The notes under the pieces are model-generated. The model was not told the DNA's origin and searched no databases. It saw only the letters and a program-made list of their open reading frames with translations. A stretch of 64,000 nt of DNA. It comes from Mimachlamys varia. Lineage: Eukaryota; Mollusca; Bivalvia; Pectinida; Pectinidae. A program made the position numbers and the translations under genes. Location: NCBI GenBank assembly GCA_947623455.1, contig OX392530.1:4129501-4193500 (forward strand), in the 5' to 3' direction. This document shows positions 55,468-64,000 of the stretch, piece after piece (the stretch's first letter is position 1; the number at the start of each line of letters is the position of its first letter).

Positions 55468-58400
55468 ATGGCGTTGGGAGCAGAACCGTTGCGGTGGCTT
55501 ATTGTAAGCTGTTGTCTGTTAGGTAAGTTGTTGACGATCAGTTATACATATATCCGTACTATGTATGGGAACACTTTGTGCCAAATATAACACCTAGTAT
55601 CAACTCATCATGTAAACAACAAAACGAACTGTTCTAAAGTATGTTTACATATTTATTTTGTATGTACCGTATTCACACTAAAAAGCACACGTTTATGGAG
55701 GAAGTCATTATGTCATATGAATTACCCTAGATGTATATCAAGATTCAGTTATTATTTCAATCTATCAAGATGTATTTCTCTTTACTCAGCTATATCTTCT
55801 TAAATATACTTCATTTCCCCTAATCTTTCGACCATGCTCTATTCACAGGTAGAATTCGTCACGTTTGGTTGACCACGTTTCCTTCTCGCTAAATATGGAA
55901 ATCAATACTCCTCTCGTAGGCTAAATGGTGATACATGGTCATTATGAAGATCATCAGGCAGATTTCTAGCTTTGCTTTTAAACTTAAATAGTTTTTTTTA
56001 TTAATGGTTAAAGTTTCATATAACCAACCGTAATCAGATGGAAGACTCCTCAAATCGTCCTTCGTTTGGGGTCCGTGCACCTTAAACCAATTTCGAATGA
56101 ATATTGCCGCTTGTCAATACTTTTGCATGTTTCATTTTGATACTGATTGGAGGGAAAGAAAACTTTGTGAAATAAAAACAAAACAAAACATCATGCAGGC
56201 ATTCAACTTTGTTTCGAAGTTCTAGTTTATAACCGCTATTTTAAGAAGCTTTTGGCAGATAATTATATAGGGTTCCAGTGGTCAATATTTGTTGGATTTT
56301 TTTTAATGAAATCAGACAAGCATTAGATGGCCGCCAGACAGTTATTTTCAATTTAAAAAAGTATTTTTAATTACAATTCCAAAGAAATTGACACAATTTT
56401 TTTCAAATTCCATGAATGTATCATAAGGTCTATAGGTGGGTATGCCTCAATTAGCGACTGATCGGAAAATTCGAGATGGCCACAACTTAGACAGACATTA
56501 GGGATTATAAATGTTCGTGATTGTTATCAATATATACTTTTTTTAAGAAAAACATTTCCGTGTCAATACACTGTAGTTGAGCGTGACTAGTTGGGGAAAA
56601 GGCCCGATGATTACAAGAGGTTTTTCCTTTTTAAAGGCCCAATATACGTAACTTCAGGGAAATGTTCGTCATTCTGAAAAATTCTGAAAAAAAATACAGT
56701 TTATAAAAATGCATAAATAAGCCTAAAACGAAGTAACCCTGAGCGGTAACTAACAAGAAACTCTTGATAAAAAAAATCCAGAGAATTGAAAATTATTCAG
56801 GTGGGGCCCACTTCAACAACAAACCGAAGGTAGAAGACGGTTAGAAATGGACGCGTGTATACAAATAGCGTGTTTCAACTGCTGCTGTACCGGAAACTGC
56901 GAAAGAATTCATCTTGAATATTGCTGATATCAGTTAATCTTAATTAAATCTATAAATATAATAAGTTTATTAGACTTGATTTTCGCTTCAAGTTTTACCG
57001 AAAGTTACGTATATTGGGCCTTTAATATAAAAATTTTGTATGGTTTCTGTTGTGAATGATTCGTTTAGAGATGATAAAAAAATGGTTGTCAGCAGGCAAC
57101 CAACTTAGATCTTGTTAGTTCAAGTTTGTAACATTCGAGAAATAACTTTTTCTTGCTTTATCCACAGGCTCCCCTAATTACCCATTGGTGGCAGTTAGGC
57201 AGCCATTATTGGTTTTTAGAGTTCAAGTTTATTATCGCTTGTGTTTTTGTTTTTTTTCAAGAAATATTCAAATGACCACCTCTAAAAACTAGAGCTGAAT
57301 GACATTTTAAACGATTGCTGTAAATCGTAGAGGACAAACATGAAGATGATTGTTTGGGAGTTTAATTACTTGTCCAATATAAAAAATAAAAGTTCTGTTT
57401 AAGTAGGGGGCGGAGGAGAATAGGCATATAAAGGTTATTTATTTATCATTGCTGAAAAAAAAATCAGAGAATACCAGCGTCAACAAAACCATAATCCGAA
57501 CTCAAAATTGATTAAACTAGAGGCAATATACAAACAAGGGAAATATTTACATGGAGACCCTCGTGAAATACAAAAGAATAAGACCGGGTGTTCCGGAAGA
57601 GTGGGCGTTTTCTGCTTGATCGACGACACCCACCATATAGAGCTTGGTAACATCCATGTAAACATCAATCCTCAAAATGAGAACAGAGTATCATTGTCAA
57701 TCACAACAAGTAAACACACTAATGAGCATACTCAAAAATGTCCATCTTCATATCACACAGAGATACAGAATATTTCTCGATGAGATCAAGATGGCGATCA
57801 TAAAACTTGCCCATAGTCGTCATCAACCTGCATCTCTCGAATACCTGTGCCGTAAGTTTGTTCGTCAGCGGCTGATATCTATCACGCAAATCTCGATATT
57901 CAGAGTAAGCCTTAGAATAACGAATCAACTGTGACATGTAAACTCCATAGGATGGAGAAACAGGGGTGTTACTATAAAGAAAGGGAAAATCAAAATCGTC
58001 ACGTTTATCATAACGCTTAGCAGTAAGCTGTCCGTGTGGGTCGTAGTTTAAGTAAAGATCGAGGTTAGAAGCTGATGTAGAAGAGTCGGTTGTGTCTTTA
58101 ATCTCAAGTTCAGTAGGGGATATACGATCGACTAAGTCAGCAAAGTTCTTGTTGTTTATAGACAACACATCGTTGATATAACTGAAAGTGAAATTATAAG
58201 ATTTGGCAAGGTTTTGTTCCCTGTCCTGATAGATAAGCCCCTTGACAAAAAAACCAAGTCAGCCAAAAGTGCTGCACAGTTAGTTCCCATTGAATGCCAA
58301 CAGCCTGTTGGGAAATCTTTCCTCCGAATTAAGTTAACAAAGATATTGTCAACCAGGAATTAAATCGTTCGTATAATATCTTCCCCTTTATATTTCATCC

Positions 58401-61400
58401 CAGCTTTTGTTGTGTTTATCACCACCGAGTATGCTCCAAGGTAGCTCACAATCGTGTATTTGTATCGTCGTCGACCTTTCTTGTAAAAGAAAGCTGTCAT
58501 AATGAGAGACCGAAGACGTTCATTCAGTTATTATGTTGTATGGTAGTGTACAGGGTGGGAAAATCAAATGTTTTGATGAACGAAACATTTTTGAAAAGAC
58601 TAATCAGAAGATCTTTTGAGTTTTTCAAAACCCACATCCCGTTAATGCCACACCTGGAGTATACAGTGTCACAATAGGACTGAAGCGGTGATTTTAAGGT
58701 CCTAAGAATGGCAGTAAGAAATTTTAAAATGAATTGCCACCAATATATATATTGCAAGGTAGACTACTGTTATTCCGCAAGGTAAAATTTTATTTAAAAA
58801 CAAATGTATTTTGCAAAGTTCTGCTTTTGTCTAATTACCCTTTACATACTGTCATCCAGTGACCCTTCCCGGATGTTGCGCCGTCAACAGTTCGAGGCTA
58901 TTGGTGCTAGGGGACTGGGGAGGGACGGACGTATTCCCATATAAGACCATCGTAGAGGTCAGCGTGGCCAAACAGATGGGCATTGTGGCTGACCAGTATG
59001 CACCCCAGAATATTCTCGCCCTTGGAGACAACTTCTACTTTGATGGGGTGAAAAGCGTCACTGACAAACGCTTTAAGGTAGGTCAACGGATCCTTCAAAG
59101 ACGATTTGTTCCATGCAATACACGTTAATAAACTAATCATTCAGTACTTGCTCAATAATTTAAAAACTCAGGGAATACCAAAGCGTCAAGAAAACCATAA
59201 TCCTTGAACCATAAAATCAAAATCGATTAAAAGGGGGCAAAATATGAACGAAGGAAAAATTTACATTGAGATCCTTGTAAAAGTACAGGAGAATAAGATC
59301 AGGTGTTCAGGAAGAGTAAGCGTCTTCTGCTTTATTGACGACACCCGTCATGTAAAATCTTGTTCACATCCATGCAAACGTCAAGTCCTCAAAGTGTGAG
59401 GCAAGTCATCAGTCTGAACTAAAAGTAAGCACATTATTGAGCATACTAAAAAAACGTCCATCTTCATATCGCACAAAGATACAAAGTATTTCTCAATGAG
59501 GCAAAGATGGCGATAATAAAACTTGCTCGTAGTTCTGATCGACCTACATCTCACGAATCCCTTTGGTAGTAAGTTTGTTTGTTACTCTACACGAATACCG
59601 TACATGGTACCACAACTGATTTTTGTGTGAAAGATAGTAAATGATAACATTAATTGTTTATGTTTAGATTTTTGTGATCATGATAACACTGACATTTTGT
59701 ATACAGACAAAATAAGAGGTCAAAGCAGATGATAATAAAGCTGCTTTGTATCTAGATATTACAGTACATTGGACTCTTTGAGAAATCAACATCTTTTTCC
59801 TTGGTTTGTATATTTTTTTCAATATGATTGAACATGTTACTTCAGTTCTAACTGTGACGACGTGACATGTTCCTGTATATTACCTAAATTAACATGACGG
59901 CTGTTTTCGATGAAGCAGAAGACGCTTACACTTTCGGAACACGTGGTCTTATTATCGTGAACTTTTTCAATGTTCTCCGTGTAAATCTTTCCATTGTTCA
60001 TATAGTGTCCCTAGTTCAATCGATTTGAGATGGATTTAGTTTGATTATCGTTTTGTTGAGGCGTCGGCATTCTCTGATCATTTTTTATAATATCAGTAGG
60101 TTTTGTGAGTACAGGTATGAATTTATCATTTTATAGTGTCATGGATGACCAATAATGATAATAACAAATTATAATAACAGTTCCCAGTGTTTGTTTTCAT
60201 TTGTGATCAAATTGTGTATTCAATATACAATGTAGATTTCCTTGTCACGGTAAACGAAGCAAGAATAGATGATACGGTAAATGGTGCCATTGCTACGTTG
60301 TATATAGACGATACAGTCTATGCTAACAATGTATCTAGTTTATCCTTCTTTGTTTAAGGAAACATTTGAAGACGTGTACACTCACCCGTCACTGACGATA
60401 CCATGGCATGTTATCGCTGGAAATCATGATCACTATGGCAACGTGTCTGCCCAAATCGCTTATTCAAATGTTGACAAGCGATGGTATGATATAATATTTC
60501 ATGGACATTGAACAGATTTCTGTTTTTGGTTCACACAAAACGGTAGTATACACTTAAAACGATTAAGTTCATAACAAGTATTTTTATCTTTTTATATAAA
60601 GTGTTATTTATAAAATCTCCGATTTATAAGCATGAGAAAGAAAAACGAATGCAATATTTTTCAATGGGCATATTCTATAACTATTAATTCATTTTCTTTA
60701 CACAGGCATTTTCCAAATTACTATTACAAGATGTCAATGGCTATTCCCGGGGGTGCAACGATGGATATCATCATGATTGATACAGTACTGCTATGTGGGA
60801 ACACTGGCATGGACGAGGAGGGAGCTCAGCCCAAGGGACCGAGCAATTTCAAAGTAGCAGCCGATCAATGGGCGTGGATAGGTAGCATGCTTCAATTGAG
60901 CACGTGAGTATAAAAATGCAGGTTTCTCTGGTGCTGGTATATACCTGGAGTAATACATCAACTTTGTGTGCTGAATAGTATATACCTGGTGTAATACATC
61001 AACATTGTGTGGTAAGTAGCATACACATGGTGTAATACATCAACATTGTGTGGTAAGTAGTATATACCTGGTGTAATACATAAACTTTGTGTGGTAAGTA
61101 GTATATACCTGGTGTAATACATCAACTTTGTGTGGTAAGTATTATATACCTGGTGTAATACATCAACATTGTGTGGTAAGTAGTATATACCTGGTGTAAT
61201 ACATAAACTTTGTGTGGTAAGTAGTATATACCTGGTGTAATACATCAACATTGTGTGGTAAGTAGTATATACCTGGTGTAATACAACAACATTGTGTGGT
61301 AAGTAGTATATACCTGGTGTAATACATCAACATTGTGTGGTAAGTAGTATATACCTGGTGTAATACATCAACATTGTGTGGTAAGTATTATATTCCTGGT

Positions 61401-62887
61401 GTAATACATCAACATTGTGTGGTAAGTAGTATATACCTGGTGTACAACATCAACGTTGTGTAGTGGTGTAATGGTGTAATATTTCATTTTGTCTTTTTAA
61501 GTGACAATTGTGCATGTATTGTTTATTATCCAATTGTTACTTAACTATATATATTGTTTTGCATTTATCTTTTATCGTTTATCCGTATTGTCATGAATAA
61601 ATGAAATAGTTGTTTCCTGGAGGGGGGTCTATTATTTATTCAATTATTTTCGTGCTGATACTTTCCTATTACATACGTACTATAACACATAATGTCCCCT
61701 TCAGAGCTGATTACCTCCTGGTGGCAGGCCACTTCCCGGTGTATTCCATAGCAGAACATGGACCAACAAACTGTTTAGTAAAACAACTCTTACCCCTGCT
61801 GCAGAAATACCGAGTTACCGCCTACCTCAGTGGCCACGACCACAACTTACAGGTAGGTAGTCAGTGTATCAACTTACAGGTAGTTTATGCAATTTCGCAA
61901 CATTCAAGACATACAGTAAACCGACTTTGGTACACAGCGTTGCATATATGCTAGTATGTATACTTGAAAACACATGTAGGAGCACACGTTTATATAAACA
62001 GCATATAAATATAAGTATGAAAGAACTAAGCATAGACACATACAGGTGCATTTACTAAAGTATATGTAAATTACATAAAGAACACATTTTTGAATAAGAA
62101 AAAAATGTAAAAAAGGACACACATAACAAAAAACATCAGTTATTAATTATCTAATTATACATTGTTGAATAAAATATTTAATATTCCTCGAACTACATTC
62201 CAATAAAGTGAAAATCTGTAAGACACAAGAGTTCCTAGCAGTTTCTATACTCTAGACCTTGTCTGAATCGTCTCTGGTTCTACCACCAGACTTTTGACAT
62301 TTCGACAGATAGAGGTGCCCCACCAGACATATATCTGTCAAAACGTCTAAGTCTGGTGGCAGGGTCAAAAAAACTCGGGCTACTGTATGTCAAATCGTCT
62401 AAACAATCAATACATGCACTCACATCATATACAATTGGATACCGTACGCGTCCTTAAAAACCTAATAAAACGAAAACAAAACCAACCTCTGATGTGAGGA
62501 CTAATTGACATCAGACTACCCTAGATTTTTCTAACTGATGTACTTTTTTTTATATATATTCGGAGGAATAAATCAAATGATATAAACAAGCTACGTTTTT
62601 AAATCAGTGATGATAAGATACGTTACTTATCTTTACAGCACCTGGAGGTGGAGTCTCCTGGACTTACAACCGATATGTTCGTAATCGGTGCTGCCAACTT
62701 CGTCGATACCAGTACCAAACACAGTCAGTCCGTCCCGAAAGATTCATCCAAGTTTATGTGGGCCAAACCAGAAGACTTTGGTGGATTCGCTTATATTGAA
62801 ACCGTTAAAAACAACATGACCTTCACTTTTGTCGATGGCCGAGGTCAATCAATTTATCAAAAAGTTCTCTTCCCAAGAAAAAAATAA
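55468..62887 (+). CDS. ACP5: tartrate-resistant (purple) acid phosphatase, type 5-like, complete, 330 aa
   Basis: Metal-dependent phosphomonoesterase, expected to be secreted or lysosomal. Exons: 55468-55522, 58860-59077, 60359-60483, 60706-60903, 61705-61852, 62639-62887; 993 nt with stop, all GT-AG, phases consistent. Residues 1-18 plus the next few form a hydrophobic signal peptide ([11 protein letters not shown]). The five metallophosphatase blocks are present: GDWG (D37), GDNFY (D75, Y78), GNHDH (N113, H114), AGHFP (H208) and SGHDHN (H243, H245). These supply every expected ligand of the Fe/metal pair, including the tyrosine that gives purple colour. Further mammalian TRAP-like stretches: [16 protein letters not shown] and GGFAYIE. 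Length matches mammalian ACP5 (about 325). The loop that is proteolytically cut in mammals is represented by [14 protein letters not shown]. It could be one of several molluscan ACP5 paralogues; the family is certain, strict orthology is not. Confidence 0.95.
55523..56634. other. first part of ACP5 intron 1
   Basis: AT-rich with no recognisable repeat or exon. Confidence 0.45.
56635..57021. mobile_element. 387-bp TTAA-flanked MITE, copy 1
   Basis: Terminal inverted repeats AGGCCCAATATACGTAACTT and AGTTACGTATATTGGGCCT, bounded by TTAA at 56631-56634 and 57022-57025. The interior has no coding frame. A second copy lies at 63554-63945. TTAA flanks suggest piggyBac or Kolobok mobilisation. Lies in ACP5 intron 1. 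Confidence 0.8.
57460..58750 (-). pseudogene. reverse-transcriptase pseudogene with 3' tail, in ACP5 intron 1
   Basis: Antisense to the host gene. Peptides in order on the minus strand: [11 protein letters not shown] and TFDFPTLYT (about 58640-58530), [12 protein letters not shown] (about 58300-58255), YIND (58180-58169), then an open 149-codon stretch (58168-57719) with [33 protein letters not shown] and [17 protein letters not shown]. These match the RT palm/thumb of a retroelement family widespread in marine invertebrates. The catalytic YxDD reads YIND, and frameshifts separate the blocks. The RTtail follows (57718-57460). Penelope-like is possible; the family is not settled. Confidence 0.7.
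59160..59590 (-). repeat. RTtail plus RT scrap in ACP5 intron 2
   Basis: The plus text GAATACCAAAGCGTCAAGAA through CATGCAAACGTCAAGTCCTC and CACAAAGATACAAAGTATTT parallels 57470-57870. Minus orientation, mutated. Confidence 0.6.
59890..60085 (+). repeat. RTtail copy in ACP5 intron 2
   Basis: Plus orientation: GATGAAGCAGAAGACGCTTA, CGTGGTCTTATTATCGTGA and GGCGTCGGCATTCTCTGA. It faces the copy at 59160-59590, making an inverted pair of the same family around about 300 bp of unique intron. Confidence 0.65.
60942..61475. repeat. 41-bp minisatellite in ACP5 intron 4
   Basis: About 13 tandem units of 41-42 bp (core TATACCTGGTGTAATACATC then AACATTGTGTGGTAAGTAG). It begins about 40 bases downstream of the exon 4 donor at 60904. 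Most units contain GGTAAGTA, a near-ideal 5' splice-site sequence. Minus-strand open frames here are repeat artefacts. Confidence 0.9.
61853..62638. other. intron 5 of ACP5 with a foldback
   Basis: Just after the exon 5 donor, ATCAACTTACAGGTAG at 61868-61883 repeats the last exon bases plus donor (AACTTACAGGTAG, 61844-61856), a decoy donor. At 62265-62375 an imperfect inverted repeat pairs CCACCAGACTTTTGACATTT with GTCTAAGTCTGGTGG. No other content recognised. Confidence 0.55.
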
Positions 62888-63454
62888 TGAAAAATGTGCT
62901 AAAATATTACCATCAGTGAATTTGATCTTTCTAAAAGGCGATTAGTCTAATGTGTTTAATAATTATTTCATGAGTTAATTAGTTCTTATATATTTAAACC
63001 TTAGACATTACCCTCGTCTGTCGTTATACAGTGTTGCCGGCTTTCCCCTTCAGCCATTCTTCTAGGGGAACAAAGTTTATTTTTTAATTTGTTTAACAAT
63101 TACCGGTGGTTTTATTTTAATCTGTTTAACAATTACCAATGAGTGTTTTAATCTGTTTAACAATTACAAGTGATTTTGTTTTATTTTAATATGTTTACCA
63201 TGACTGTGATTAGATTGTTATCTAAGTATGTAATTAAACAAGTGCTGATGTTATATGTAATCTGTTTAACAATTTCGAAATAGATGGCAACAATCATCTG
63301 TACATAGGATTCATTATATACCAGTCTAAGAGTTATTTATAAAAAAAAAATGCATTCTATTTTTGCTAGAGCTGTTTATTGTGATAAGGCTAATTGATCA
63401 TAAATACTTCAAAAATGGTCCTCCCAATTCAGACAGAAAGGAAAGTCTCCTTGA
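62888..63454. other. 3' flank of the phosphatase gene
   Basis: Contains a loose repeat of ATCTGTTTAACAATTAC (63086-63170 and again near 63257). ATTAAA near 63233 is a possible polyadenylation signal; no AATAAA was noticed close to the stop. Confidence 0.4.
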
Positions 63455-63549
63455 AAATATTTCTTGTTCATATTTTGCCTCTAGTTTAATCGATTTTGAG
63501 TTCGGATTATGGTCTTGTTGAAGCTTTGGTATTCTCTGATATTTTTCTC
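63455..63549 (+). repeat. RTtail copy cut by the second MITE
   Basis: GTTTAATCGATTTTGAGTTC and GAAGCTTTGGTATTCTCTGA end the copy; the TTAA MITE begins a few bases later. Confidence 0.65.
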
Positions 63550-63553
63550 TTAA

Positions 63554-63945
63554 AGGCCCAATATACGTAACTTCAGGAAATTTGTCGGGATTCTGAAAAA
63601 ATTATGAACATAATCCTGTTGATAACCATGCATAAATAAGCCTAAAACGAAGTAAACCTGAGCGGTAACTAACAAGAAACTCTTTGACAAAAAAATATTC
63701 CAAAATATTGAAAATAATTCATGTGGTGCCAACTTCAACAACAAGCTGAAGGTAGAAGGCAGTTCAAAATGGATGCGTGTTTACAAATACCGTGTTTCAA
63801 CTGATGCTGTACCGGTAACCGCGTAAGAATTCATCTTGAATATTGCTGATATCAGTTAATCTTAATTAAATCTATAAATATTAAAAAAAACTATTCGGCT
63901 TGATTTTCGCTTCAAGTTTTACCGAAAGTTACGTATTTTGGGCCT
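63554..63945. mobile_element. 392-bp TTAA MITE, copy 2
   Basis: Same element as 56635-57021, in the same orientation, with AGGCCCAATATACGTAACTT at the left and AGTTACGTATTTTGGGCCT at the right. Flanks are TTAA (63550-63553) and TTAC (63946-63949), so one side has mutated. A minus-strand frame of 64 codons inside is not meaningful. Confidence 0.8.
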
Positions 63946-64000
63946 TTACCTCCTATAGTGTACATTGTTCTAATTATAATTATTATAATCGTTGCAATTA

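Noticed and set aside
60958..61251. 97-codon minus-strand frame in ACP5 intron 4
   Set aside because: Produced by the 41-bp minisatellite.

Overview
The window is animal nuclear DNA: AT-rich, with small exons, GT-AG introns, and many transposon remnants and tandem arrays. The repeats (tRNA-derived SINEs, pearl-like 158-bp arrays ending in ACGG/ACAG microsatellites, a hammerhead-ribozyme repeat family) together with the gene content suggest a mollusc, most likely a bivalve. This is inferred; no species can be named.

Four complete protein genes were assembled exon by exon. Three are tandem paralogues of the SLC1 (glutamate/neutral amino-acid) transporter family on the minus strand: copy A (2539-13506), copy B (31401-39976, leader exon near 40386-40490) and copy C (45101-51663, leader exon 52439 to about 52990). 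All three have the same eight-coding-exon structure with identical phases, and each encodes 497 residues. B and C are recent duplicates of a block of about 9-10 kb (31.1-41.1 and 44.9-53.9 kb), with similar 3' flanks, promoters and upstream hairpins. All three are atypical: the TM8 aspartate that holds the substrate amino group is Glu (A, C) or Gly (B), and the TM7 glutamate tied to K+/H+ coupling in EAATs is Ile or Val. The fourth gene, plus strand 55468-62887, is a six-exon purple acid phosphatase of the tartrate-resistant (ACP5/TRAP) type, 330 residues, with all metal ligands present and a signal peptide.

Layout: 1-560 degraded gag-like retroelement; 2.5-13.5 kb SLC1 copy A with transposon remnants in its introns (a Crypton-type tyrosine recombinase fragment, a 784-bp long-TIR element, a mariner-like MITE, tRNA-like SINE pieces); 13.5-31 kb intergenic, with palindromes, a pearl-like element, and a 4.85-kb satellite built on a 7-bp GCAGTAG motif; 31-41 kb SLC1 copy B, whose intron carries a SINE split by a 1.4-kb TTAA-flanked element; 41-45 kb repeat-rich spacer; 45-53 kb SLC1 copy C with a 51-bp repeat array in its leader exon and an intact-looking hammerhead ribozyme in sense orientation in an intron; 55-63 kb ACP5-like gene with a reverse-transcriptase pseudogene in intron 1 and a 41-bp minisatellite in intron 4.

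The SLC1 genes and the phosphatase have no evident functional link. No rRNA, credible functional tRNA, CRISPR array or prokaryotic feature was seen.
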